64,000 nt of DNA from Bacteroidota bacterium (lineage in GTDB: Bacteria; Bacteroidota; Bacteroidia; B-17B0; Aurantibacillaceae): contig JAAFIL010000006.1 in assembly GCA_013297775.1 (NCBI GenBank), positions 1 through 64,000 on the forward strand. Reading direction: 5' to 3'. Numbering within the stretch: the stretch's first letter is position 1; every line of letters begins with the position of its first letter. Shown here in pieces: positions 45,053-54,895 of this stretch. The notes below the pieces were generated by a model that was not told the DNA's origin, ran no database searches, and saw only the letters and a program-made list of their open reading frames with translations. The position numbers were made by a program, and so were the translations under genes.

Positions 45053-46471
45053 ATGATGAAAAAATATCTATACATGCTATTTACAGCACTAGCTATTCAT
45101 AACGGTAAAGCACAAGTAAATGTAAAAGACCGTTGCATAGAACTTACCGAACAATTTAAGCAAACATTTAATCAACAAAAAGACGAAGCGTTTTATAAAT
45201 TATTAAGCAAAGATTTTCAGAAGCAACTCACCTTAAAAGATTACATCGGGTTTACAAACGACATTCGTTCGCAATTTGGAGAGTTAAAAACAAGCGCTTG
45301 GTTACGTGCCGAAAATGGTGGACACGTTTTTAAGAATGAACATAAAAATAGCACTCTATTATTTAATATAGTTTGTAACGATAAAGGATTAATAGATGGC
45401 TTACAAATGCAACCCCTCACCGAAAAAAAAGTAGAGCCACGAAATAACTATGCAACCGACAATCTTAAAACCGACTCTTTAGGTTTATTAATAGATAAAG
45501 TAGTAACCGATTACATGCGCACACCAGCCAATTGTGGGTTAAGTATTGCCGTTTTCAAAAATAATGAAACCACATTTTATAACTATGGCGAAACAGCAAG
45601 AGATACTAAGCAACTTCCGAACTCAAAAAGTATTTACGAAATAGGCTCCATCACCAAAGTGTTTACGGGCTTGTTATTAGCTAAAGCCATCGAAGATAAA
45701 AAAGTAAAACTAGAAGATGATATTCGTCTGTATTTACCAAGTACGTGTAAAAAATTAATGGCAGGCAATCAAATAATTACACTACAACATTTGGTTACAC
45801 ATACCTCAGGCATACCAAGCGTTCCCGATGATATGTTTACTGGTAAGTTCGATAGCCTTAACCCATACATCCATTACAATAAAGAGCGCATCATCCGCTT
45901 CCTAAGTAAATTAAGCATTACCGAAAAGCCAGGTAAAAAAATGGAGTACTCTAATTTAGGAATGGGCTTATTAGGAATCATCCTAGCCGATGTGTATAAA
46001 CAAACGTACGAAGCCTTGGTACAATCCATGATTGTAACACCCTTAAATTTAACAACCGTAAAAATGAGTTTGAATGGTAACGAACAAAGCCAATTTGTAA
46101 ATGGCTATAATTCAGATGGAGAAAGTACCCCGCATTGGGACTTAGGCGATTTGTGCGGCGCGGGCGGTTTACGCTCCACACCAAAAGACATGTTACAATT
46201 TATGATAGCGAATCTGAATGCAACCTTACCATTTATAAAAGTTGCACAACAAAGTTTATTTCAAACAGAACGTGATAATATAGGAATGGCTTGGGTAATA
46301 CAAAAAACCAAAGCCAGAAATACTTTGGTTTGGCACAACGGCGGCACTTACGGGTTTAGTAGTTTTGCGGGATTGGTTAAAGAAAAAAATTGCGCGGTAG
46401 TTATTCTAAGCAATTCGGGAAACTCTGTAGATGCAATGGCATTAAGTATTTTAAAATATATACAACGCTAA
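45053..46471 (+). CDS. Exported serine hydrolase, beta-lactamase/penicillin-binding fold (class C-like), with N-terminal DUF3887-like domain
   Basis: 472 residues, starting 12 bp after the HTH gene. Signal peptide about 1-21 (ATG at 45053 or 45056). Residues about 25-125 form a small domain with the pattern FNQQKDEAFYKLLSKDFQKQL, similar to DUF3887. Then the serine-lactamase fold: active-site SITK within YEIGSITKVFTGLLLAKAI, YSN in MEYSNLGMGLLG, and HNGG near the C-terminus in place of KTG. Such enzymes include esterases and D-peptidases. Position after a regulator and membrane protein suggests shared control. Substrate unknown; antibiotic resistance is not implied. Confidence 0.88.
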   Translation: MMKKYLYMLFTALAIHNGKAQVNVKDRCIELTEQFKQTFNQQKDEAFYKLLSKDFQKQLTLKDYIGFTNDIRSQFGELKTSAWLRAENGGHVFKNEHKNSTLLFNIVCNDKGLIDGLQMQPLTEKKVEPRNNYATDNLKTDSLGLLIDKVVTDYMRTPANCGLSIAVFKNNETTFYNYGETARDTKQLPNSKSIYEIGSITKVFTGLLLAKAIEDKKVKLEDDIRLYLPSTCKKLMAGNQIITLQHLVTHTSGIPSVPDDMFTGKFDSLNPYIHYNKERIIRFLSKLSITEKPGKKMEYSNLGMGLLGIILADVYKQTYEALVQSMIVTPLNLTTVKMSLNGNEQSQFVNGYNSDGESTPHWDLGDLCGAGGLRSTPKDMLQFMIANLNATLPFIKVAQQSLFQTERDNIGMAWVIQKTKARNTLVWHNGGTYGFSSFAGLVKEKNCAVVILSNSGNSVDAMALSILKYIQR

Positions 46472-46722
46472 TACTGCAAAATGGTAAGCCTATAAAAAAT
46501 GGATGTTACTATGCTTAGTTATTACATTCCTAATGTTTATAGTAAACACAGGGTTTATACAATAAAATGATACCTGAATAATGAACCCAAGTAAACTATT
46601 TATTACGGAATGCTTAATACCGTATTTATGAATCTTAACTAAATAAATCATTTAAAAATTTAATTAAACTTTTAATAGCATGTTGCTAAGAACGCCGTAA
46701 ACCCCCTCTACTCACCGCTCTG

Positions 46723-46730
46723 TAACTTTG
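46723..46730 (+). promoter_or_regulatory. -7 box TAACTTTG upstream of the PhoX-like gene
   Basis: Full match to TAnnTTTG ending 13 bp before the ATG at 46744. No TTG at normal spacing was found. Confidence 0.4.
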
Positions 46731-46743
46731 AGAAAAAAAGACA

Positions 46744-48450
46744 ATGAAAAAATTTTTATTCTCACTTAGTAGTTTCGTAGCTGTCAGAACGGCTTTATTA
46801 GCCCAAACAGCATTAACTGGTCCTTCAACATCACAAAGCCCGTATCTTCTTCCTTCTACCCCTAACACTACCATTACCTCGGTGTTAACTGTATCGGATG
46901 TAGTTTCAGGGTATCGCATGTGTGGTATTGCAGATGGAACAGGAGCGTATGATAATGGCAATGGTACGTTTACTTATTTAGTAGCTCACGAAATTGGATC
47001 TACTGCTGGTATTGCTCGTGCACACGGACAACCTGGTGCCTTTATTTCAAAATGGATCATTAATAAAAATACGTTAAGCGTAGTTAGTGGTTCCGATTTA
47101 ATTCAAAACGTTAACTTATGGAATGGGAGTAGCTACACCACTTTCAATGCGGGTAATACCTCTACCTTAACAGCGTTTGGTCGTTTTTGCTCGGCCGATT
47201 TACCAGAAGTGTCGGCATTCTTTAATAGTGCTAGCAACTTAGGCACACAAGAGCGTATCTTTATGAACGGTGAAGAAGTAGGAGCCGAAGGTCGTGCTTT
47301 TGCTCACATTGCTACTGGTGCAAGTGCTGGTACTTCTTACGAATTACCTCATCTCGGAAAGGCATCTTGGGAAAACGCAGTAGCTAATCCAAACTCGGGT
47401 AACAAAACGGTAGTAGGCTTATTAGATGATGCAACGCCGGGGCAGGTTTATTTTTATATAGGTACTAAAACTAACACAGGTACACCCGTTGACCGCGCTG
47501 GTTTAACCAATGGTAAATTATTCGGTATCTCTGTAACAGGTATGTTAGCCGAGTCAAGCGCATCAATTACTCCTGCTAATACAACATTTACTTTAGTAGA
47601 TCTTAATAACGTATCTGCCATCACAGGTTCTAGTTTAAATACGTTAAGCAACAATCTTGGTGTAACCACCTTTTTACGTCCTGAAGATGGTGCTTGGAAT
47701 CCTTCAAGTCCTAATGATTTTTATTTCTTAACGACCAATTCCTTTTCGAGTCCAAGTCGTTTGTGGAAACTTAGTTTTATTGATGGAACTAATCCAGAGT
47801 TAGGAGGCACTATTACAGCAGTTTTAGACGGCACAGAGGGACAAAAAATGATGGATAATATGTGTGTTACTGCCAATGGACAAATCTTAATTCAAGAAGA
47901 CCCAGGTAACCAAAGTTACAATGCAAAAATTTGGAGTTACGATATTTTAACCGATGCTTTAACACAAGTAGCGGATCACGATCCTGCTCGTTTTATTACT
48001 GGCGGCGCATCGTTCTTAACACAAGATGAAGAATCATCAGGTATTATTGATGTATCTTCTATCTTAGGTGCTGGCACCTATATTTTTGTTGACCAAGCGC
48101 ATTACCCTTTAGGTGGCGAAGTAGTAGAAGGCGGTCAAATGCTAGTGATGAAAATTGGAGGAACAGTGGGTTTACCCGTTTACGAGCGTATGGCAAAGTC
48201 TATCGAACTATTTCCTAATCCAACCAACACCGAAGCAACCGTTCGCTTTACTTTACCAAGTGTAGAAAAAGTAAGCATCAATGTGTATAGCCTAGAAGGG
48301 AAGTTAGTTCACACGCAAAGCGAAACGTTAGAGATGGGCGAACAAGCAATTACTTTTCCTACCAATAATTTTTCATCGGGTAACTACCTTGTAGAAGTGA
48401 AAGCCAACACAACAGTTGTAAACACTTTGAAATTGATTGTCAATCACTAA
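46744..48450 (+). CDS. PhoX-like (DUF839) secreted phosphatase with type A T9SS sorting domain
   Basis: 568 residues. Signal peptide about 1-20 (ends LLAQ). The body resembles DUF839/PhoX alkaline phosphatases: YLVAHEIGST near the start, ERIFMNGEEVGAEGRAFAHI, FLRPEDGAWNP, and an acidic set including ILIQEDPGNQSYNAKIWSYD. PhoX enzymes use calcium and iron to release phosphate from organic esters. The last 75 residues are a sorting domain (ELFPNPTNTEATVRF ... SGNYLVEVKA), so it should be released outside the cell by T9SS. A terminator follows. Family assignment is by motif memory, less certain than for the other enzymes. Confidence 0.75.
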   Translation: MKKFLFSLSSFVAVRTALLAQTALTGPSTSQSPYLLPSTPNTTITSVLTVSDVVSGYRMCGIADGTGAYDNGNGTFTYLVAHEIGSTAGIARAHGQPGAFISKWIINKNTLSVVSGSDLIQNVNLWNGSSYTTFNAGNTSTLTAFGRFCSADLPEVSAFFNSASNLGTQERIFMNGEEVGAEGRAFAHIATGASAGTSYELPHLGKASWENAVANPNSGNKTVVGLLDDATPGQVYFYIGTKTNTGTPVDRAGLTNGKLFGISVTGMLAESSASITPANTTFTLVDLNNVSAITGSSLNTLSNNLGVTTFLRPEDGAWNPSSPNDFYFLTTNSFSSPSRLWKLSFIDGTNPELGGTITAVLDGTEGQKMMDNMCVTANGQILIQEDPGNQSYNAKIWSYDILTDALTQVADHDPARFITGGASFLTQDEESSGIIDVSSILGAGTYIFVDQAHYPLGGEVVEGGQMLVMKIGGTVGLPVYERMAKSIELFPNPTNTEATVRFTLPSVEKVSINVYSLEGKLVHTQSETLEMGEQAITFPTNNFSSGNYLVEVKANTTVVNTLKLIVNH

Positions 48451-48473
48451 ACCACAAATCATATAAACTGCTC

Positions 48474-48506
48474 AAAACCGGATGCTTTTAATAGCGTCTG
48501 GTTTTT
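48474..48506 (+). terminator. Terminator after the PhoX-like gene
   Basis: AAAACCGGATGC (48474-48485), loop TTTTAATA, GCGTCTGGTTTTT (48494-48506): 12 pairs with two G-U, ending in T5. The next gene's ATG is 20 bp beyond. Confidence 0.8.
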
Positions 48507-48525
48507 GCATAAGTGTACTTTAATC

Positions 48526-50439
48526 ATGCTAACAAAAAAAATTGGGTTACTGGCCGTATTCATCGTTTTAGTGGCCGTATTAGGTTTTACTAGCTTAGAC
48601 CGAAATACATATACCAACGATTATAAAACGAAACTATTAAGGTTAGATGAAACACTAACTCAACTTCACGCATTTATTCAAAGTAAAACACACAACGATA
48701 CCGCAGGCATAGATGAAGCTATTAACCAAGCACGTCTCCAACTGAAGACAGTAGATTTTTGGTTGCGCTATTTAGAACCTACGGTATATAAACAACTCAA
48801 TGGCCCTTTGCCAATAGAGTGGGAAACAGAAGTTTTTGAAAAGTATGAGCCGCCTTATAAACGAGAAGGGGCGGGCTTAACCTTAGCTAAGTTATATTTA
48901 GAAGAAAGTAAACCGCAAACAGACGTGATGCTGCAACTGATTAGCAGAGCCATACGCGCCAGTAAAATTTATCAAAATGATTCCATCACCCAACAATTGG
49001 CACAACCCGAACACTTTTATTTATGCAACCGTTTATACCTATTAAATCTAGCAACGATTTATACAACGGGTTTTGAAAACCCCACTTCAGCGCAAATTAT
49101 ACCAGAATTAAAATACCTATTACACAGCACAAAAACTATTTATAATGCGTTTAATCAAACTTACAGTCAGTTAGCATTGAGTAACGATTACCTAACTTTA
49201 TACAATGCGCTTCTCAAATACATGGATAAGCAAACAAACGGTATTGAACAGTTCGATCATTTTGAATTTATCAAATCCTATATCAATCCACTATTTACCC
49301 TTAACCAACAACTCATTCGGCAACACGGTATTGTAAGTCGAAGTAATATGGATTACGCATTAAATAACTCTAGCACATCGTTGTTCGATAAAAATTTATA
49401 CGATGCACAACACACCAAAGGTATTTTCTTACGTGTGAGTGATAGTAGTGCCTTAAAAAAAATTGAGGAGCTAGGACGTTTACTTTTTTACGACCCCATC
49501 TTATCGGGAAATAACGAACGCAGTTGTGCTTCTTGTCATCAACCCACACAGTACTTTACTGATACCTCGTTGGCTTTGGCAAGTAATTTTACCAAGTCGG
49601 GTGTTTTAGAGCGCAATGCCCCCAGCCTCATCAATGCGCCTTATAACCATTTAATGATGCAAGATGGCTTACATTTAACCCTCCAAGCACAAACCCGCGC
49701 AGTTATTACCAATTCTATCGAAATGAATGGTGATGAATTAACGATTCTTAAAAAAATAAAAAGTTGCGCAACATATAAAAACACATTTAAAGAATTATTA
49801 AAATTTACACCAACCGAAAAAGAAATAACACTCGATCATATTTGTTCGGCCATCACTTATTACTATGGGCGTTTTAGTAATTACACATCGCCATTCGACG
49901 AGGCCATGTTAGGTAACCACGCCATAGATAACGAAGCAAGGCAAGGATTTAATTTATTTATGGGCAAAGCGCAATGCGCAACGTGTCATTTTGTACCACA
50001 ATTTAATGGGGTAAAACCACCCTACATTGGTTCAGAGTTTGAAGTATTGGGTACACCCAGCGATACCAGTTATACAGCGTTAAGTAAAGATGAAGGGCGG
50101 TATCGCGTTAATCCAGCAACAGAAACACAACATGCCTTTAGAACCAGCACCCTGCGCAATGTGGCAAAAACCGCACCCTATATGCACAATGGCGTTTTTA
50201 AAACACTGGCACAAGTGATTGATTTTTACGATGGAGGTGGCGGCGCAGGGCATGGTCTTTTAGTTAGTAATCAAACACTATCGAGCGATTCGTTACACTT
50301 AACGCCGTCCGAAAAAAAAGCATTGCAGCGGTTTATGGAATCACTAACCGAAACAATTCCAATAGCACCAGCACCAAAGCGTTTGCCCGAATCACGAATC
50401 AAACGATTAAATACACGGCAGGTAGGCGGACGTTTCTAA
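48526..50439 (+). CDS. Di-heme cytochrome c peroxidase (MauG/CcpA-like) with long N-terminal domain
   Basis: 637 residues from the ATG at 48526; a TTG at 48505 is in frame but lies in the terminator and is unlikely. A hydrophobic N-terminal segment (about 5-23) exports or anchors it. Residues 25-260 are helical and unassigned. The peroxidase part has two heme c sites, CASCH (334-338) and CATCH (484-488), the TFYGRFSNYTSPFD-like region and RTSTLRNVAKTAPYMHNGVFKTL, diagnostic of this family. It removes hydrogen peroxide with electrons from cytochromes, or oxidises other partners. Found between the PhoX-like enzyme and a small cytochrome. Confidence 0.92.
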   Translation: MLTKKIGLLAVFIVLVAVLGFTSLDRNTYTNDYKTKLLRLDETLTQLHAFIQSKTHNDTAGIDEAINQARLQLKTVDFWLRYLEPTVYKQLNGPLPIEWETEVFEKYEPPYKREGAGLTLAKLYLEESKPQTDVMLQLISRAIRASKIYQNDSITQQLAQPEHFYLCNRLYLLNLATIYTTGFENPTSAQIIPELKYLLHSTKTIYNAFNQTYSQLALSNDYLTLYNALLKYMDKQTNGIEQFDHFEFIKSYINPLFTLNQQLIRQHGIVSRSNMDYALNNSSTSLFDKNLYDAQHTKGIFLRVSDSSALKKIEELGRLLFYDPILSGNNERSCASCHQPTQYFTDTSLALASNFTKSGVLERNAPSLINAPYNHLMMQDGLHLTLQAQTRAVITNSIEMNGDELTILKKIKSCATYKNTFKELLKFTPTEKEITLDHICSAITYYYGRFSNYTSPFDEAMLGNHAIDNEARQGFNLFMGKAQCATCHFVPQFNGVKPPYIGSEFEVLGTPSDTSYTALSKDEGRYRVNPATETQHAFRTSTLRNVAKTAPYMHNGVFKTLAQVIDFYDGGGGAGHGLLVSNQTLSSDSLHLTPSEKKALQRFMESLTETIPIAPAPKRLPESRIKRLNTRQVGGRF

Positions 50440-50523
50440 CGAATATATAAATGGTATAAGCAGCACTCTTAGAAATAAGTACAAGGTAAGCCATGCCCAA
50501 AACAAAAAGATAAAAATCATTAT

Positions 50524-50901
50524 ATGAAAAAACAAATGAATTGCTCCGTTATACAACTAATGAAAATGAGTGGTCTATTTTTTTTAGTGAATTGTTCCGT
50601 TCAAAAGCGCATCGAGTATGCTTTTCCCGAAGGCATGTTAACAGCCGTCAAACAAAGCTATACCATTCAATGCGATAAAGGACAAACACTCTATCACCTC
50701 AATTGCGGCCAATGCCATACCAAAGTAACAGGAAGACAAATATTAGTCCCCGATTTTAAAGAAGAACAATTAAAAGGTTACGAGTTAAGAATATCGAATG
50801 CTAAACATGCCTCTAGTTTGCCCGACGAAAAAGTAACAGAAGAAGAATTAGGATTAATAATGACGTTTTTAAGATATAAAAAACCCAATCCCGAAAAGTA
50901 A
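50524..50901 (+). CDS. Small lipid-anchored monoheme c-type cytochrome-like protein
   Basis: 125 residues. One heme c motif, CGQCH at 61-65, and a short helical rest ending KKPNPEK. The N-terminus SGLFFLVNC is a lipoprotein-type signal; an ATG at 50560 gives a more normal signal than the first ATG. The only axial methionine candidate is in IMTFLRY (about residue 113), plausible as sixth ligand. Lies 84 bp after the peroxidase gene in the same direction; it may donate electrons to it. Heme attachment inferred from the motif. Confidence 0.8.
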   Translation: MKKQMNCSVIQLMKMSGLFFLVNCSVQKRIEYAFPEGMLTAVKQSYTIQCDKGQTLYHLNCGQCHTKVTGRQILVPDFKEEQLKGYELRISNAKHASSLPDEKVTEEELGLIMTFLRYKKPNPEK

Positions 50902-50924
50902 AATAATAAACAAAAGGTTAATCT

Positions 50925-51608
50925 TTAAAACTCGAATTTGTAACCAACACCTTTAATGGTTTTAAAGTAATCGTCTCCAATTTTTTCGCGGAGCTTACGA
51001 ATGTGAACATCTATTGTGCGGTCGCCCACAATGACTTCATCGCCCCACACTTGTTCTAAAATATATTCGCGCGTAAACACTTTACCAGGTTTGCTGCTTA
51101 ATAAAACAAACAAACGAAATTCTTTTTTAGGTAAATTAATTTCATCTTGTCCTTTATACACAATATGTTTTTCTTTATCAATACGAATGTTACCAAACTC
51201 TAAGGTTTCGCTTTTAGGCGTGTTACTTTGTAGGCGGCGTAACAACGCTTTGATGCGGCTAATAAACACACGGGGTTTAATAGGTTTGGTAATGTAATCA
51301 TCGGCACCTACTTCAAAACCTGCTATTTGCGTATAATCTTCTGAACGCGCACTTAAAAATGCAATTAATACATCTTTCATGCCGCTTAGTGCACGAATTT
51401 CGCGACACGTTTCAATCCCATCCATATCAGGCATCATCACATCTAACACAATTAAATGAGGCTGTTCGCGCTTGGCGACCTCAATGGCTTGCTTTCCGTT
51501 CTGCGCAATCAATACCGTAAACTCCTCCTTACGCAAATTGTACGATAAGAATTCTAATATATCGTCCTCATCATCCACCAACAGTATCTTAAACTCACTA
51601 TTACTCAT
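50925..51608 (-). CDS. PhoB/OmpR-family response regulator
   Basis: 227 residues. Receiver domain with acidic pocket D12/D13 and phospho-acceptor D56 in LIVLDVMMPDMDG, then the TKPIKPRVFISRI segment, and a winged-helix with NLPKKEFRLFVLL, VFTREYILEQVWGDEVIVGDRTIDVHIRKLREKIG and the end TIKGVGYKFEF. The form is PhoB-like. No kinase gene lies next to it. Convergent with the small cytochrome (23 bp between the stop codons) and divergent from the TonB receptor (154 bp). The PhoB-like form fits with a neighbouring phosphatase, but regulation is inferred. Confidence 0.93.
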   Translation of the reverse strand: MSNSEFKILLVDDEDDILEFLSYNLRKEEFTVLIAQNGKQAIEVAKREQPHLIVLDVMMPDMDGIETCREIRALSGMKDVLIAFLSARSEDYTQIAGFEVGADDYITKPIKPRVFISRIKALLRRLQSNTPKSETLEFGNIRIDKEKHIVYKGQDEINLPKKEFRLFVLLSSKPGKVFTREYILEQVWGDEVIVGDRTIDVHIRKLREKIGDDYFKTIKGVGYKFEF

Positions 51609-51713
51609 ATTATAATTTTAACATTTGCGCCCTAAAGATACGGCGGCTTTTCTAGTCTCTAAGTTAACTAATTATTAAATAATTAAACGATTAATGTACG
51701 AATACTTAATCTT

Positions 51714-51747
51714 TTGGTAACATCAAATTTAAGTGCAGCTAAGTTTG
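51714..51747 (+). promoter_or_regulatory. Promoter of the first TonB receptor gene
   Basis: TTG at 51714-51716, 23-bp spacer, TAAGTTTG at 51740-51747, a full match to the Bacteroidota consensus with TTG/N17-23/TAnnTTTG spacing. It supports translation from the ATG at 51763 or 51778 and not from the GTG at 51733. Confidence 0.65.
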
Positions 51748-51762
51748 GGTTTCGTTCTTTGC

Positions 51763-54756
51763 ATGAAAATTTATACCATGTTAACACGTTACTTTTTAGT
51801 TTTTATTGTTTTTATTTCGGGGCTTTGCTTACATGCGCAAACAGGTCGCATTGCAGGAATTATTACAGATGCTAAAACAGGAGAAACCTTACCCGGCGCT
51901 ACTGCCATGATAGAAGGAACTACAAAAGGAGCAAGTGCCGATTTCGACGGAAAATTTTCAATCAACAATATTCCTGTTGGTAAAGTTAATGTTATCATTA
52001 GTTATATTTCGTACACCACCAAAAAAATAACCGATGTTCAAGTAAAAGCGGGCGACGAAACGTTTATAAATATATTGTTAGATCCATCTACCTCGCAAGA
52101 TTTAGCAGAGGTTGAAGTTGTAGTTACATTGAACAAAGAAAATAACACCGCCCTTGTGTTGCAACAAAAAAATAATGCAAGTGTGAGCGATGGAGTAAGT
52201 GCCGAAAGTATTAAACGAACACCCGATCGTAACACAGGCGATGTGTTGAAACGTATTAGTGGGGCTACCATTCAAGATGGGAAGTACGCCATTATAAGGG
52301 GTCTAAGCGATCGTTACAATTCGGCCTACTTAAATGGATCGCCCTTACCAAGCACCGAAAGTGATCGCAAATCGTTTTCGTTCGATATTTTTCCGAGTAA
52401 CATGCTCGATAATTTAGTGATTTACAAAACGGCGCGTCCCGATTTACCTGGCGATTTTGCAGGGGGCGTTATCGAAATTACAACCAAAAGTATTCCCGAA
52501 AAAAACTTTGTATTAGTATCTACTGGCTTAGGTTACAACCGCATCACCACAGGTCAAGAACGTTTATTTTTAAATAAAGGAAAAACAGATTGGTTAGGCT
52601 TAGATGACGGTACGCGTCAATTAGATAAGAACCTCCCAGGCTCAACCGATTTTTCGGTAGATTCTAAAGTGCAAGCCAATTATGCAAAAACAATTAATAC
52701 AGGGCCTTGGGGCGCGCAAAGCGATAAGTTTGCACCCAATAGCAGTTATCAATTATCAGCAGGATATAACTTCAAATTAAAAGAAAGAGATTTTTTTGGT
52801 GTGCTAGGTTCTCTATCTTATAATAACACAAATAATTACTTTACAACAACACGTATCGAATACGACCCAGCCACTGTTCCTAACGACCCCATTAATCCAC
52901 TAGCTGCCGAACGCGATTTTACCGATGCAACGTATCAAAATCAAAAACTCGTAGCGGCTTTATTAAACCTTTCGTGTAAAATCAATAGCAACAATTCCAT
53001 CAGTTCTAAAAACATGTACAGCATTAATACCGACGACCGCACCATTAAACGTACAGGTATTATCAATTTAGTTTCGGATAGAGAAAATCCAGACTCATTA
53101 AAAGCCTTTGCCTATTGGTACACACAAAATACTATTTTAAGCAATCAATTAATAGGTGAGCATTTTATACCAGCGGCAAAACTTAAAATTACTTGGAATG
53201 GATCTCTCACCAACGTGAAGCGCATTATTCCCGATTTGAAACGTACCATTTATACACGAAAACAAAAATTAATAAACAAGCAAACCGATCCAGCAGAACC
53301 ACCTTTCTTTGACTCAACCGATATTAAATACCAAGCCATTGTGCCTCTGGCTGGCACCAGTGGCCCCGATTACTCAGGCATTTTAGTAAGTTCGAGTTTA
53401 GAAGAAAAACTTAGGAGTTTTAAAGGCGACATCACCCGTTTGTTTAAAATCACCAACGATTTAAGCATCGAAGGTAAAGTAGGTGCGTTTGTGCAAACCA
53501 GAAATCGTACGTTTGAACTTCGACAATTCACCTACGCCCGACACACCATTGGTGGAAACAATAATTCGTTCAATAGCCCTATCCTTTTACAAGAGCCTGC
53601 TCAACTTTACTCTTCTGCCAACATGGGCGAGGTAGCTCCGGGCATCGGAGGACTCAAATTAGTAGAGGCTAATAACTTCGATCAATCTTTATACAACGCT
53701 TCCTCCGAATTGAGAGCCTATTATGGCATGTTAGATATACGGTATAAAACGTGGTTCAAATTAGTAGGGGGTTTACGACACGAGTCCTATCTTCAAAAAT
53801 TAAGTCATCCGGGTATATTGTATTACTTCGATAAAAAATTAGTGAATTACGACACATTGGTTAATGACTTTTTACCTTCGGCTAATTTAATCTTCTCACT
53901 AAACGATAAACAAAACGTTCGTTTAAGTTATTCAAAAACGGTTAACCGCCCCGAGTTTAGAGAGATTGCACCATTACTATTTTACGATTTCAACATCAAC
54001 TTTAATATTACTGGCAACACAGCCTTGAGGCGTGCTACTATTCAAAATTATGATTTTCGTTACGAAATTTTTCCTGGAGCAGGTCAACTAGCGTCGGTAT
54101 CTTTATTCTACAAAGATTTTAAAGATCCTATCGAACTCATTCACTCCAACAACCCTCGCGAAATTACTTATGCCAACAGTAACCGTGGCACAACCAGAGG
54201 TATCGAATTAGAATACCGTTTAAACTTAGGCATCCTCACCAAGCAAGATTCTTCATTTTTGGGGAGGCTTTTAAATAACTTAACCGTGTTTAGCAATTTC
54301 GCTTACATTCGATCAGAAGTAGATATTGTTAGTAACGTGCCTTCAACAAAAGGACAAAAATTAGGTACTCGTCAAATGCAAGGCCAATCGCCTTATATTA
54401 TTAATGGAGGTTTATCTTATATTGATAATAAATATAACTTTAGCTTTAGTGTTTCATACAATCGGTTTGGTCCACGCATCTACATCGTAGGAAACACAAC
54501 CGATGCCACACCAATAGGCTTTCAAACCCTTTGGGAGAAAGGGCGTAATGTAGTAGATTTACAATTCACCAAATCCCTCTTCAAAAACCGTTTCGAAATA
54601 CGTTACAACATTAGAGATGTACTCGCCGCTTGGCAGCCACAACCTTTTTATCAAGAGTGGGATGGTAAAGTTGGTTTCGACAAACAGAAAGATGCACCTA
54701 TTTGGTCCACGCAATTTGCCGCCTCGCATTCTATTCAGTTAAGCTATAGATTTTAG
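51763..54756 (+). CDS. TonB-dependent outer-membrane receptor with carboxypeptidase-like N-terminal domain
   Basis: 997 residues from the ATG at 51763; an in-frame ATG at 51778 also fits, and a GTG at 51733 lies inside the promoter. Signal peptide ends LCLHAQ. Then a carboxypeptidase-D regulatory-like repeat (about 28-110: GRIAGIITDAKTGETLPGATAMIEGT), the plug (about 140-250: QDGKYAIIRGLSDRYNSAYLNGSPLPS, DLPGDFAGGVIEITTK), and the 22-strand barrel ending in aromatic YRF. No SusD-like gene follows, so it is not a Sus locus. Ligand unknown; position next to a PhoB-like regulator and the PhoX-like and heme genes suggests phosphate, iron or phosphoester uptake. Confidence 0.93.
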   Translation: MKIYTMLTRYFLVFIVFISGLCLHAQTGRIAGIITDAKTGETLPGATAMIEGTTKGASADFDGKFSINNIPVGKVNVIISYISYTTKKITDVQVKAGDETFINILLDPSTSQDLAEVEVVVTLNKENNTALVLQQKNNASVSDGVSAESIKRTPDRNTGDVLKRISGATIQDGKYAIIRGLSDRYNSAYLNGSPLPSTESDRKSFSFDIFPSNMLDNLVIYKTARPDLPGDFAGGVIEITTKSIPEKNFVLVSTGLGYNRITTGQERLFLNKGKTDWLGLDDGTRQLDKNLPGSTDFSVDSKVQANYAKTINTGPWGAQSDKFAPNSSYQLSAGYNFKLKERDFFGVLGSLSYNNTNNYFTTTRIEYDPATVPNDPINPLAAERDFTDATYQNQKLVAALLNLSCKINSNNSISSKNMYSINTDDRTIKRTGIINLVSDRENPDSLKAFAYWYTQNTILSNQLIGEHFIPAAKLKITWNGSLTNVKRIIPDLKRTIYTRKQKLINKQTDPAEPPFFDSTDIKYQAIVPLAGTSGPDYSGILVSSSLEEKLRSFKGDITRLFKITNDLSIEGKVGAFVQTRNRTFELRQFTYARHTIGGNNNSFNSPILLQEPAQLYSSANMGEVAPGIGGLKLVEANNFDQSLYNASSELRAYYGMLDIRYKTWFKLVGGLRHESYLQKLSHPGILYYFDKKLVNYDTLVNDFLPSANLIFSLNDKQNVRLSYSKTVNRPEFREIAPLLFYDFNINFNITGNTALRRATIQNYDFRYEIFPGAGQLASVSLFYKDFKDPIELIHSNNPREITYANSNRGTTRGIELEYRLNLGILTKQDSSFLGRLLNNLTVFSNFAYIRSEVDIVSNVPSTKGQKLGTRQMQGQSPYIINGGLSYIDNKYNFSFSVSYNRFGPRIYIVGNTTDATPIGFQTLWEKGRNVVDLQFTKSLFKNRFEIRYNIRDVLAAWQPQPFYQEWDGKVGFDKQKDAPIWSTQFAASHSIQLSYRF

Positions 54757-54895
54757 TTTACACTAAATTTGAATAAAGCCTTACGTTAGATGACAAATGA
54801 TTACTTATTTCTCATGGGCTAATACCAAAAACAATTCAACGAGTCAGAAAAATAACTTCTACTACTAGTTATAAATGGGGTAAGAATAATTTGTT

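Noticed and set aside
44840-46471. HTH plus lactamase-fold protein as an antibiotic resistance (AmpR-AmpC-like) unit
   Set aside because: The regulator is a 66-residue XRE protein, not LysR-type, and the hydrolase lacks the KTG of true beta-lactamases (HNGG instead).
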